Shown here in pieces: positions 11,060 through 21,963 of a stretch of DNA of 64,000 nucleotides. Numbering within the stretch: the stretch's first letter is position 1; every line of letters begins with the position of its first letter. The notes below the pieces were generated by a model. It searched no databases, was not told the origin of the DNA, and was given only the letters and a program-made list of their open reading frames with translations. Position numbers and translations under genes: made by a program. Source of the DNA: Pogonophryne albipinna (taxonomy: Eukaryota > Chordata > Actinopteri > Perciformes > Artedidraconidae); NCBI GenBank assembly GCA_028583405.1, contig CM053260.1, positions 27,692,735-27,756,734 of the forward strand. Direction: 5' to 3'.

Positions 11060-11470
11060 TTCTTACCAGGCTCACCCCTCCAATCAGTGATCGGGGGCAT
11101 TCACTCCCCAGCTAAACCTATCACTTTCGTCTCTATTCCCACATGCCAATCACAGCACATCGTCAAACCTTTAAATCGGCTCTCTCCCCTCCTGACAGCT
11201 TTCATTTCAGGTGACTCAACACAGCCCTCCTCCACCCCTTCCACCTCCCGTTCCTCCCAAACCAGGGTCCAAGTCAAGCTTAAACCACTCCTCTTCAGAC
11301 CGTCGTCCATCAATCCCTTCATGCCTCCACCACCACCAGTGTCTAGACCCGGGGGGGGGATAATCCCACACAACGGGGTCTAATCGCCAAACACCATTAC
11401 ATTCATCTATGTGTTCTCGGCAATAAATGTATATTATTATTACATCAAAACGAGTCTCTCCTGATTGAAT
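11060..11470 (+). repeat. Possible retroelement-like interspersed repeat
   Basis: Pyrimidine- and proline-codon-rich sequence ends with an AATAAA signal (around 11422) and the phrase GAGTCTCTCCTGATTGAATT, which I recall as repeated in fish genomes. No second copy is in this window. The 98- and 90-residue frames on opposite strands overlap and neither has a domain. Confidence 0.35.
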
Positions 11471-12059
11471 TGCACGGAGGACTTGACTTCAGGGTTGTCA
11501 CTGTTGAAGCTTATTTAGTGTAAGGAAATTAAGTCTTTTTTAGTTCATGGATTCTCCTTAAGCAACCGAGGGGAGGATGTGAGTGTTTTGCTGACGCCTT
11601 ATAGTTGTTCTGTATTAAATTGAACACATTTCAAACTGAGGACATAGCATGCTTTATAGGATTTACTGCCCACTGTAATCGAAGGCAATGAAATTGAGCT
11701 TGTAGGACAGTTTTAATTCTCGTTGTTGATAGCAAGCCATGCCTCTAAAAAACCTACAGGCTCAATCTGTGCAGACGTTACAGCAGCATTTGTTTTCACT
11801 GCAGGAAATTATCTCATTCAATGTTTGTGATAAAACATGACCTGGCTCCATCAAAATGTGCTCAATGTGTCGACATTTTATATTTTACTGCAGTCTAAAA
11901 ATGACATGTTGAGTGTTTATGTATCAAACTGAGGAGAAGTTCACAGTCATGAAAGGTTATCTGTGAAACAGGGACAAGGTAATGACATGTTGTCATGTTG
12001 ACTGCTCACTATCTTTCACCTCTTCACACCATTGCTCTCAGTAATTTTAAGTTAAAAAA
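11471..12059. other. No feature recognised
   Basis: AT-rich sequence, no reading frames over 60 codons and no shared repeat. Confidence 0.45.
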
Positions 12060-13025
12060 CAATCTTTTTATAAATCTGACAACTTTTGTGTCCAAACAGA
12101 ACAATGTAACCTTAAAAATAAGAAACCAAGATATTAAAGATCTAAAATGATTTTATTTATATGAAAATGTGCGTTTCATCAAGCATATTCAGGCAGTAGC
12201 CTATACACCAACAATGAAACACATGAGCACATACTACAGTGTAAAAAAGCAGAAATAAAATCTGAGCTGACAGAACATGCTCCGTTTTAGTTTAACACAC
12301 ACAGTTAAAGGTGGGGTACGTAATTTTGGAGAAACCAGCTCGAGTGCGCTAGAATTTAAAATACATAACCGGAACAAATCTGCCACTTCCTTACAGAGCC
12401 CCTCCTCCAACGCACACGAACACGCACATGACCAATGAGGGCACGAGATAAGTTTGTACACAGATGGAAGGCTGACAGGCAGGCAGGCCATCCAGTTACT
12501 TTAGCCGGGCCGGCTCAGATGATTGGTCGTGCTTTTTACAGTACTACAGCTTCCACAGATGATATTTTTATATATTTGTCAAAGCATTTAATGTATTCAT
12601 TGCTATCGGGATGTTAAGAGCATTCCATGGAATATAACAAAAAGTGTTTCTGAAATAAATTACATACCCCACCTTTAAGCTCACACACTCTATGTTATGA
12701 ACATATAGGTTAACCTGCTGAATTAGAAACAGAACAAATGAAGCAAAGAAAGTGGAAACCATAAAGCAGATTCAGGCAGTAGAAGATTAGATTCACACTT
12801 AAAGTATTATCCTACAGAACAAACAGCTCACAGAGAAGAGATAATATCTAATCCTTTTACATCAAACACTATCTGCTCTTTGGTTTTTACTAACATGTAA
12901 TCCTGCTAGTAATCCCCACTTTCAGAAATTCCACAGTAATCTGATTACATATTTTTCATGTAACAGAGGGAAGACAGTTTATTTTTGTATCCTAATTATG
13001 TAATCTCGTTACACGCAATCCTTTG
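12060..13025 (+). mobile_element. Repeat family G, copy 1, carrying a nested insertion
   Basis: It matches 51095-51660 over CATATTCAGGCAGTAGC, AGCAGAAATAAAATCTGAGC and CAGATTCAGGCAGTAGAAGA. It also matches a reversed piece at 26925-27240 and a reversed right end at 47005-47145. The right end is rich in GTAATC/GATTAC words. The family F element at 12309-12674 sits inside it. No coding capacity. Confidence 0.85.
12309..12674. mobile_element. TTAA-bounded element family F, copy 1
   Basis: Inverted ends AGGTGGGGTA and TACCCCACCT are flanked by TTAA at 12305-12308 and 12675-12678. The homologous repeat at 51095-51660 has a single TTAA at 51458-51461 in the same context (CACACAGTTAAG...CACACAC), so it is the preserved empty site. 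A second copy is at 56321-56697. At 366 bp it is non-autonomous. Confidence 0.92.
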
Positions 13026-13967
13026 CTCCCGAAGTCTGGTAAAACTATTTCTAAAATATTGCAATGTTGCACTATTTGTTGTGAGATTTATAACACACAT
13101 TATAAAGCAAGCTGCGTTAACTATTCCCTCTATCTGTTTAAATTGTGCCAAAATGCTGCCAGCGGTGATAAGGGCTGAACTGAACTCCATTAGGGCTCCT
13201 GTGTAAAACACCATCTGTCTGCCTCTATCGCTCTCACACACATTTCCATCTCCTTCTCTCCGCTGCACAGAGGTGTTGCTGTCTCTTCCTCCTTCCAAGC
13301 CCAAAATCAATTGCATTCACTCAATTTATATCAGCTCAAGTCAACAGGGCCGAATGAAATGGAGGGACATGCATGACTCTCCCCAGTCCAAACAGCGGCA
13401 ACACAACGCTCATCAATAACACGACTGATAGACATCAAGTACAATGTAAGGGCACAGAAAATAAACATTACGTTTGAATCACAGATAACATATGCTCCAT
13501 TTTCCCGAACAGCAATGAGGAAATTCAAATCACACCATTATGTGTCCTATAACTTTCTCTCGTAGCAGCTGCTGTCCTATAAGTGAACTGCAGTGACAGC
13601 ATCATTCAAACCATGTGATACACTGTAAAGAGAAAATAAACCGCTTACAAGGGAGAATTCAGACTCAATGTGAATGTATTTGAACGTGGAGAATAATTGC
13701 CTTGACATCAAACAAAAGCAAGATTTTTATTTTAATGAGGCTTCTGGGAGATATCAAAGTAAATGATTTTTGCATTAGTTTTAAAAAGCCACTTTTGTAA
13801 AAAACTGGAATTAGGGTATTTTCTCATAAACAGTTTTGTCAATTTATGGCCGCTTTATATTGGTTTTTCAAGACCAGTTTTGTAAGGTAACTAACAAAAC
13901 TGGTTACCTGAAATTAAAATGCTTATCTTGAGCATTTTAATTCCTTGCTACCTTGTTCTTCTACCCC
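13026..13967. other. No gene seen; possible stray element end
   Basis: Mostly unassigned. Near 13847 a TATGGCCGCTTTATATTGG stretch resembles the right end of the next element (14648) in inverted orientation. Around 13870-13945 there are short imperfect hairpins (ACCAGTTTTGTTAG-like and AATGCTTATCTTGAGCATT). Confidence 0.4.
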
Positions 13968-14287
13968 ATAAGGCGTTTTCAAATTGGAATACTTTTACCC
14001 ATACTTTTCCCGTTTAGTTCCGTTAGTGCCTGGAATTTTGCGTTCACACCAAAAAGAGAACTTAGTTCCGAGAACTTTTACCCCCTTTTTTAGTGCCTGC
14101 TGGAGAGGTGGTACTATCCTGGGGAGAAAAAAAGTACCAATTTCTGATTGGCTGGGCGAATTGGCTGGGCGAATTGCAAACCACGCCCCGTAAAACAGTT
14201 TTTTGAAGCCGCCATTGTATTTGCTGGCATTAGCATTATTAGCATTATCAGCATTAGCCCCGCGCACCAACGGAGAGAGAATAACTT

Positions 14288-14404
14288 ATGGCAACACGAA
14301 AAAAAACATGGGAGCGGTGGAGAGATGAGGAGGTGTCAGCGTTCTGGTTATTTACTCGGAAGGCTTCAGTAGAAGCTGCTGGGAGTCCCAGCAGCTTCTA
14401 CTGA
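14288..14404 (+). pseudogene. Myb/SANT-like N-terminal remnant
   Basis: A 38-codon frame starts MATRKKTWERWRDEEVSAFW. Tryptophans followed by Glu-Glu-Val and an aromatic residue resemble the first helix of the Myb/SANT-like proteins encoded beside PIF/Harbinger transposases. The remnant at 52545 starts similarly (MATSKKSIPWSTEEV). The frame then runs into the hairpin at 14363-14407 and stops, so the rest of the domain is gone. Confidence 0.5.
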
Positions 14405-14407
14405 AGC
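14363..14407. repeat. Perfect 45-bp hairpin
   Basis: Two 22-bp arms (14363-14384 and 14386-14407) are perfect reverse complements around a single G at 14385. The arm starts GCTTCAGTAGAAGCTGCTGG. It lies in the middle of the Harbinger-like element. Confidence 0.97.
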
Positions 14408-14740
14408 CAGTCCCCAACTCCGGGGACTTCCGGCCGGGGACTTCGGGTGGCAGTATACGCCGTGAAGTGGTTTGCGGCCTGCCAGTAAACCCAAAGCAGA
14501 AGAAGACGAAGTGACGTCAGCGGCTTCATTTGCGTAATCTTCCCTCAGGGACTTATTCCGGTGTGAACGCGATCTGTACTTAGTTCCATGGGGGAACTAA
14601 GTGCCAGGCACTAAGTACGGCAAAGTACTTGGTGTGAAAGCGGCTATAGGTAAGTATCATACTTTTTACTCTTCGACATTTATTTTAGTACAAGTTACTT
14701 TGCAGGATTAGGATTAATGATATGAAATACAATCAACACA

Positions 14741-15121
14741 AAAATAAGACTTATGCTTATTTTAAGATTCATATCAGTATGTAGTGTCTCTACTGGGACA
14801 TGTCTCGATGCTTTAATATTCAAACAGCTGGCCGGCTCTGTTGTGATTGGTCAACCGCTTAGAGATGTCCCCCCCTTAGCATATCACATACAATGTGTTG
14901 GAGCGATAGCCAATAGAAGTGCGAGTGTAACATAGTGATGTCACTGTGTTGCAGAAGTAAACAAAGGAGTGCAATGGAGGCTTTCAGGCGGTTTGGGGGA
15001 GTGTGTGGGAGAGAAACTCCCTCTGGAGGGATTTTAGCCTTTGCAGACCATTTACATGCACAAAAATCTATATAACACACTACAACAAAGGGACAACCCA
15101 CAACAGCATAATAGGGCCTCT
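14741..15121 (+). mobile_element. Family B, copy 3 (internal deletion)
   Basis: It keeps both ends. The left end aligns from TTCATATCAGTATGTAGTGT. The right end contains TTGCAGACCATTTACATGCA and ends GGGCCTCT before TTAC (a degraded TTAA). Compared with 23379-23771 it lacks about 100 bp between TTCAAA and AGCTGGCCGGCTCT. Confidence 0.88.
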
Positions 15122-15125
15122 TTAC

Positions 15126-16977
15126 ATAATCTCCACCAGCTGCAACAAACATATAAACGCATCAATAATAACAAAATCAAAACATATATTATAAATTATT
15201 CGGAAATGTGCCAATCTGCATTTACTTTTAAGTACATTTTAAAGCAGGACTTGTAACTTGTAACAGAGTATTCCTACTCTTTCTACTTTTACATAAAGGA
15301 TCTTAGTCCTTCTTCCACCTCTATTCGAAACCCCTGTTGAGCCAGAAGAAATCAAAAGAGAGATTTCTGCGTCAATAATTTACCTGCTCATGCAATATTG
15401 AATCTGTGTTATTACGTGATTCTAAACGAAGCGGGTTAATTCTGAACACCAGTTCCTCCTCAAAGTGACGAGTGTTACAGAAAGTAAACTTCATTTTAGC
15501 CTTTAAAATATTCACTCATAATGTATTGGCAAACACAAACAGCTGACGCAAGTGTTTGCTCGGGGATATTGGGCTGGAAACCGAGCAGCATGTCCGCCTC
15601 GCGGGAGGGAGAAATTCAATTGAAGGATTTGGAGAAAATCCTGTCGGGTGAACTGTGTCTGCTCCAACTGTAAATGCGGTGTTCTCCAGCATCCTATTGT
15701 TTCCCTCTGGGCTTTGTGTATGTGTGTGTGTCTGTTTTCAGAGGCTGTGAGGTGAGGGGGCGGGTTATAAAATCAAACTTCCAAGACTTGAGAACTGAAA
15801 AAGAACAGAAAGTAATAACTGCTGCATTGGTATGGAAATAAGTGCACATGTTGTTTTTTCTCTTTAGTTGTGCAGTAGGGATCAAGCTGGAAAGCTGTTA
15901 TTTGTGCTGATGAATATTAACGCTTTATTCAAACATGTACTTTTAAAACAAGCCTAGGAGACAAAGCACCTTTCTTGAAAACCATGGAATAATATTAAAA
16001 TGTGGATCCTTCTGTGCCTTTCAGCCTTTGGGAGCTACAATAAATACCATTTAGTCGACATCCAAGTTGATCATTTGACTGTAGAAGTCACATTTCTCAT
16101 CACAGTTCACTCTACAAGGCAATTAAAAGATTGAATTAATGAACATCGAGTGGAACCTGAACCTTGTGAGTATTGTATGAACAAATTATTCAAAAGTGTG
16201 TTTATTTGTTGTAAAGCCAATATCTAAAAATAGAATCCTCCAACACAACCTTGTTCAACATTCACTCCATTTGTCTAGAAAGAGGTAGTGAAAGGAAATC
16301 TCAAACGGTCAAAATGCTCATAGAATGTGACATACCTTTTTATATTGAACTATAGGGAGAAAACCCCACTCTTAATAAGAACAATTGTTCAGGCAACGTT
16401 TTCATTAACACTGTTTCAATTGATGCCTTCAGGTCGGTGTGGGCGGACAAGGATTGCTCTGAGATCTTCAACATGTCATCAGCATTGGTCTTCATCATGT
16501 CACGCCAAAATTCATAACCTTTCTGAAGTACTCAATGCTTTTTTTCACAGAAGATTGTCAGCTGTATAAAAGGAAATTCAGCCCCAAAAACTACTGATCC
16601 TACAAAAACGTAACCAACAATATAAGGTCCTACTCCCTTTTCAAATAGTTGTGGATGTATTGAGGTCAACTGCAGTTGGACTTTAAAAGTATAATTTTTG
16701 GGTTACTATAAATATAAATATTAAGGGTTAGGAGTTAATGTATTTTAGGTATATTTTTGAAGCTATATCCAATATCTTGCCTTCAACTGAAAGTGGATAT
16801 TTTAAAATGTTTAACCATTGAAATATTCAATGTTTTTTTTAACTCTTCTATTGCAATTTTGTTTTAGCTAAGGAATGCCATTTTGTTAATAGTCCTTTTT
16901 TAGGAAAGGGATATTAGGGATGTTGTTTCCATGATGATTTATCAGACTGCAATGAATTGTGTAGAAGGAAACAGGAA
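15126..16977. other. No gene recognised over 1.85 kb
   Basis: Several short frames, none with a domain, including a 27-codon frame from an ATG at about 15591. A short TGTGTG run is near 15720. No shared repeat was recognised. This may be unique sequence. Confidence 0.4.
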
Positions 16978-17175
16978 ACATTACATTACATGTCACTTGT
17001 TAGACGCTTTTATCCAAAGCGACTTACATACTCAATACTGTGGACAATTCCCACAGGAGCAATTTGGGGTGAAGTGTTTCAGGGACACAACGACATGCTG
17101 ACTGCAGTGGGGTTTGAACCTGTGCCCCCTGACCCAACACCAGCGCACAACCCACTGCGCCACACATCTCCATCG
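16978..17175 (-). mobile_element. tRNA-derived SINE with LINE-type tail
   Basis: On the - strand it begins with a tRNA-like head. An A-box-like TGGCGCAGTGG is the complement of 17152-17162, and a B-box-like GGTTCAAACCCC is the complement of 17109-17120; these are the internal RNA polymerase III promoter. The body ends GTAAGTCGCTTTGGATAAAA, GCGTCT and GTAATGTAATG. The tail matches that of the LINE ending at about 46600, the expected source of its reverse transcriptase. A second copy is at 43159-43315. Confidence 0.88.
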
Positions 17176-18054
17176 AAACCACCTTAAAGATCACATTGAT
17201 GAATGCAGAAGAGGCGAAAACCTTGCATGGTGTGCTAAAGAAAAGGTGTGGGTCATATTTTAATTAGAAATGACAATAGACCCAACACAGAATGACTGAA
17301 ACAACCCGTCATTCAAACCGTTAACTTACATCTTCATCATTTAGCTGTCACAAGCTAACCCTAACCCTACCATATAAGGATAGAACAAATCAAAGTCTTC
17401 AGCATGAATACAAGAAACAGACAGTCTGTGTTTTAATATTAGACATGGGAACACTATATATTATTTAATCTCTGGAATGATTATGTATTATTTAGAGGTG
17501 GAGGCAAGGAGGTAGTTCCTTCTTTTGTTGTTTGTCTTAGATAAAGTAGAAAAGGAAGAAGTGAGGAAGCGATTCAGGGGTTAGAGAAGGACATGGGGAT
17601 TTTTGAAGAAATGGATTCCCTCTTGTGCAAGGTATAAAAGAGTCAGTATTTGATGTTCTTTATGGAATATTTTATAAGGCGGTTAGCTGCCTGCTCCACG
17701 GATGCTTTATTTCTCTGAAACCCACAGAGAGCTTGGACTGGATTTGAAACAGGAAGCAGGGCTGAAAAGGAATGGCTGATCTTTACATAATGGAGACAAC
17801 AAAACAAGCTCTCAAGACCCTACATCTGTGGGGTGAGGTTATTTAACATGTGGTGTTTATTTTACTGACATAATGTGTGTTGTATCTTTGCAAAAAACAC
17901 AAAAGCAATTTTTTTTAATCTTGTATCCCTTTTCACTTTCAATTTAAGGATGTTACCTGTCTTTGAAGTTCAACTTGTTTGTACTTTCAAGTCCTCCATG
18001 ATTCCTCCCATTACATAAATGTATCATAATACATGAAAGCAACCCATCTCGGTA
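17176..18054. other. No feature recognised
   Basis: Unassigned. A short CTAACCCTAACCCTA run near 17355 is too small to be telomeric. A purine-rich stretch near 17500-17590 is not coding. Confidence 0.4.
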
Positions 18055-18056
18055 TA

Positions 18057-19192
18057 GAGTGGCGAAGTCCCTCCCCTTCCGGTGGACCTCCATGGGACCT
18101 TATTTCGAAAAGAATATGTATTGAAGTCAATGGAGAGAGAAAGATTATCTTTCGATCCCGTTTGAATTGTGCCACGAATTACACATATGATGTTCGTCAA
18201 TTTAAAAGATAATTTTGCAAGTAAAAAAAATAAAATGTGTCGTAAAACTGTGAAGTAACACATTTGTTTGTGTGAAACGCTCAATGAACTACATCTCTGG
18301 TCTCGCAGAACAACACACGTCACCAAGATGGCCGTCACTACTGTCTTGTCAACAAAACGATTGTCTACCCTCACTATCACCACAATGAAACACGTCCAGA
18401 AGAATGTCATGCAAAGCTGCCTGCCTGCCTTCCTTTGATTCTCTCTGAACTGCCTGGTCTTTTTAATGTTTAATGTCAACCATTTGTGCAGATAGCGTGA
18501 AGTAGAAAAGATCGGCGATCGCCGATGCTAGCGTTAGCGTTAGAATTTCTCCCCCGGTCTTAAATGGTGTATTATCGAATGATCACACCAGTGACAGTAC
18601 TCTTCAAAGGGTTCACGAAATATGACTCTTACTGTTTAACATTTTGGGTTACTTAATGTTACTTCATATTAAGGCTAATACAAATGACAAGGCTGTAATG
18701 CTAACTAATGTGCTAGCTACTAGCTAGGTAGCTAACTTGATCCAGCCACTCCTGGTCCTTTCATCAGACGGGAAGCGAAAGAACGAGCAAGACCCATTGC
18801 TGGTTTGATAACAACCAGGTACTAAGCACACAGGCATCTTGTTAAAGTTATCTTATCTTAGCCAGCGCCATATAGATAGATTCTATCTATATGGCGCTGA
18901 TCTTAGCTATCTCTTATTGGAGGAAAACAATTGTGACATCACTTACTCTGGGATTTGTAGTCTTTCTAGTTGCGTATTTGTCATAGTCTTATATTTCAAC
19001 AGTTTTACGACAAACTGTGACTTTTTTACATGGAAATGATTTTTTAAGATTGACAAACATCATATGTATAATTCATGGCACAATTCAAACGGGATCGAAA
19101 GACAAGTTTTCTCTCTCCATTGACTTCAATACATTATTTTTCCGAAATAAGGTCCCATGGACCGGAAGTAGGTGGGCGTGACTTCGCCACTC
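18057..19192. mobile_element. Foldback DNA element with about 200-bp inverted ends
   Basis: The ends GAGTGGCGAAGT and ACTTCGCCACTC lie next to TA at 18055-18056 and 19193-19194. Inverted similarity continues inward about 200 bp on each side, including TATTGAAGTCAATGGAGAGA, TTTCGATCCCGTTTGAATTG and CATATGATGTT. TA duplications suggest Tc1/mariner-type mobilisation. The 151-residue - strand frame (18024-18479) spans the left arm and has no transposase motif. Confidence 0.85.
18864..18898. repeat. Perfect 35-bp hairpin inside the foldback element
   Basis: Two 17-bp arms (18864-18880 and 18882-18898) starting AGCGCCATATAGATAGA are exact reverse complements around one T. Confidence 0.95.
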
Positions 19193-19194
19193 TA

Positions 19195-20109
19195 TTTCCC
19201 GCCCATTTTGTGGCCCTGCCCCTTTTTGGATAAATATCTGCTGTCATTTGACTGACCAAACAAACTCTAAAGGTTTTCGCTGATCACATCAAAAACGTAA
19301 GCAATTTCTTATGTACAAAGCGCCAAAAAATGATCAGCAGTCAGGCAAATAAATACACAATGTCATTGGTGATCGATGATTGGCGCCAACATGGTGAAAT
19401 TAAAACCAATAGGGGATCGATGTCTTTTCAGTCTTTGTAACAAGCAGATTTCCTTGGCTTGTCAGTGTTTTATATTTCAATGCTACATATACTACCTTGA
19501 CTTTGAACATTACAACTGTTTAACCTTATTAGCCTCAGAATTTAGTTTCTGTGATGATGTGTTTGCGACAGATATACATATATTGACTGACCGAGTCCCA
19601 ATGTTTATGCTTTTCAACCTTTCTGTGGAGGCTTGAAGCCTTATAAGTAAAGACAATTTAAACTTTTTTAATCTTTTTTGAAGTGCAATACATAACAGCT
19701 TTAAGAGATGATGAAACTATATATTTTTGCCGCCAATTCTTTGTTTTTACTGAAAAGTGAATTTTGCCAGGCAGTGATGTGAAGGCTGCTCTCATACTGT
19801 CCTAAATTGAGAGTATAAACGGTAAAATGTCACTGTAATATATTAATAAATCAAAACAAGTCTGCTGAAATATGACTCACATTGGTTCCATCGCCTTTAC
19901 AACACTTTCCAACTGTGTCTCAGAGCTTTCCGAGGCTTCAGTGAACTGAGAGAATGCTGAGTCTTACCTAAGATATTTTGTTATTCAAATTTTAAAAAAT
20001 ACAATCTTTTAAGCACGACATTACAGGTCTTACTCTTGAATTATGTCCAAATTGTATCTTATTTATCTTGTCATGTTACTATTTTCTCAGATATGTTTGT
20101 TGTTTTTAC
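19195..20109. other. No feature recognised
   Basis: AT-rich sequence with an 86-residue + strand frame (19376-19636) lacking any domain. Confidence 0.4.
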
Positions 20110-20205
20110 ATTATCATCGTTTGTTGATTTGTGAAGCCCTCTGACACAAATGTGATTTGTGATATTGGGCTATATAAATACATTTGAATTGAATTGAAAT
20201 TGGAC
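20110..20205 (+). repeat. LINE/SINE 3' tail
   Basis: GTGATATTGGGCTATATAAA followed by TACATTTGAATTGAATTGAA matches the common form of fish retroposon tails ending in GAATT repeats (recalled, not searched). No body is recognisable upstream. Confidence 0.6.
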
Positions 20206-20432
20206 AAGTCCTCACCTTATATGTTATGTTAAGGCCAATGCAGGAAGTTGACTCTTCTTTGTACTGAGGCAGAAAGTAAAGGTGTGGAGGTCAGGGTGTT
20301 CGATAGGTGTGAAGCTAGTCTGACTCTAGGAGAACATGTTCTTCCTCAGCAAGACATTTGCCTTTCTATTAACTCCACGTTTTTTCTTTCCCGAGCTTCA
20401 ACCAAGGTTTTAGTTCTGCAAACGTGACCATA

Positions 20433-20617
20433 CACTGAAAAACTGAAACATTGACTTTAATTCAAACAGATTTCACATAACTGTATTGGGTTAGTTGAAA
20501 GCAATAATATTTCTTATTTTCACTTAATATTATTGCTTTCAACTAAGCCAATACAGTTATGTGAAATCTGTTGACATATTACATTTAATTAAAGTCAACG
20601 TTTCAGTTTTCTCAGTG
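20433..20617. mobile_element. 185-bp palindromic element with TA duplication
   Basis: Nearly the whole element folds on itself. The left arm starts CACTGAAAAACTGAAAC and runs through CAGATTTCACATAACTGTAT and GAAAGCAATAATAT. The right arm is its complement, ending CAGTTTTCTCAGTG. TA lies at 20431-20432 and 20618-20619, consistent with Tc1/mariner-type insertion. Confidence 0.88.
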
Positions 20618-20619
20618 TA

Positions 20620-20907
20620 GTTTATTTGACTTAATCCTAATCTGTACCACACCATAGTCACATGCAGATATGAGAACATGAGAATTTGAAAAACGTGAGC
20701 ATATGATGTAAATGTTGTTATTGCAGAGAATTCAGGCATTACCAATGTGCTGCTGGGATTTTGTGGGTGGGTGTGAGAAGATAATAGGATCGGTTCACAG
20801 CACTGAAACACAAACAGAACGTTGTGCTTTAAAGATTGTAACTTTTGGAAGATAATCACTTGATTGTTTGAGCTTTGTATAAACTTAAAGAGCACATATT
20901 ACATTAT
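20620..20907. other. No feature recognised
   Basis: The 112-residue - strand frame 20557-20895 starts in the palindromic element and has no domain. Confidence 0.4.
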
Positions 20908-20911
20908 TTAA

Positions 20912-21959
20912 AGGGGACCTATCATGCAAAATGCACTTTTTTTATGTCTTTTATACATATGTGTTCCCCCCCAGTAGGGCTGTACCCGAATATATGAATA
21001 TCCGAATATTCGTTTGTTGGAGTACTATTTCAATTTCGTTATTCGGATATTCGTTTTTTGCGCTGCACTGCGGCTGCCAAATTGAATTTATTGAAATCTC
21101 CAATATCAACGTAAGAGCTTGTGCCTCTTCGGGGGGGTACTAACACTTAACCATAAACTTTATAATTTACCTTCTCCGTCTTTATATGTACTTTTTTCCG
21201 TTTATCTCCATCACGTTGTTTCCATAGCAAAAACAACTTGCTGTACAATATCCGAACATTCGCTGCTGATTACTACCAAATATCCGGAGCCTGAAAAATG
21301 GTATTCGGGACAGCCCTAGTCCCCGGTGTGTCGGGAACTCACGCAGCGTCAGAAAATAAAACCCTTTCTCTTTTCCTCCGTACCCAAATCTTTTTAAAAC
21401 GGGGGTACAACGAGCGGATACAGATTTGCTGCCGATGTGACGTCAAATCGGCGGCGGACCCAGAGTAAGTTGCTATCAGAAACAATGCCTGACGTGTTTT
21501 GGACGTAATCTCATCTTTGTTTACATTAGCAAGTCTCGCTAACACTCAGAGCTAACCTGTACTGTAGAGCACATGTGTTTAAAAAGCAGGAAATAAAAAA
21601 AGGAACTCACCTTGTGATAAACCCGCAAGAGAAAAAGCATTTGAGCTCCATACTGTTTCAGAAATAATCCTTGATGTGGTTTAGAACAGGATGGCGTTTT
21701 ATCACAGCAGAATTTAACTTTATCTCCGGTAGAATTCTGAACAGGCATTAGCTCCGCCTCCTCTTTCTTTCTTTTTTTCAAGCTAAGGACCCAAAATCCG
21801 CGTTTCTCTAACAGGGCTGCAAAAGAGGGGTATGAGCAGAATGAGGCATGGCTACAACGGGGGATCTGTTTGCTATTTTAAGCAAAACACTTAACAGACA
21901 TGTTTTGTATCGGTATGGCCCTACAATATATGTTTCCAATATAGCATGATAGGTCCACT
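20912..21959. mobile_element. TTAA-bounded element family D (single-copy relative of family C)
   Basis: The left end AGGGGACCTATCATGCAAAA and the right end GCATGATAGGTCCACT are inverted repeats bounded by TTAA at 20908-20911 and 21960-21963. Its first 60 bases align with the left end of family C at 28768 (ACCTATMATGCAAAAT, then GTCTTT and ATACAT, then TGTGT and CCCC) but carry only one copy of the segment that is tandemly amplified in family C. A second element (20976-21319) is nested inside. Confidence 0.85.
20976..21319. mobile_element. hAT-like element nested in family D
   Basis: Inverted ends TAGGGCTGTACCCGAATA and TATTCGGGACAGCCCTA with recurring ATATCCGAATATTCG words. Host element sequence resumes on both sides. 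No clear 8-bp duplication was found, so the hAT class rests on the ends only. Confidence 0.75.
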
Positions 21960-21963
21960 TTAA

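Larger units (their letters stand above)
13968..14648. mobile_element. Harbinger-like non-autonomous element with long inverted ends
   Basis: The right end, read reversed, is TATAGCCGCTTTCACACCAA followed by GTACTTTGCC and TTAGTGCCTGGCACTTAGTT. A degenerate counterpart opens at about 13968 with ATAAGGCGTTTTCAAATTGG and TTAGTTCCGTTAGTGCCTGG. GTTCACACC words recur towards both ends. The inner start codon context resembles that of the Harbinger-type element at 52220-52792. The target duplication is not clear, and the left end could instead lie near 13847. Confidence 0.6.

Noticed and set aside
11087..11383. Proline/serine-rich coding exon
   Set aside because: Frames on both strands overlap and the sequence resembles a repeat ending in a polyadenylation signal.
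15591..15671. Small 27-codon frame starting MSASREGEIQLKDLEKIL
   Set aside because: Short, with no upstream context or repeat in the window; conservation data would be needed to support it.
16978..17175. A functional tRNA gene
   Set aside because: A- and B-box-like sequences are present, but there is no full cloverleaf and a LINE-type tail follows, so it is a SINE.
17350..17370. Telomere-like CTAACC repeats
   Set aside because: Only about two units; chance level in AT-rich DNA.
18024..18479. 151-residue - strand frame as a Tc1 transposase
   Set aside because: No DDE signature, paired DNA-binding domain or similarity seen; it covers the arm of a foldback element.
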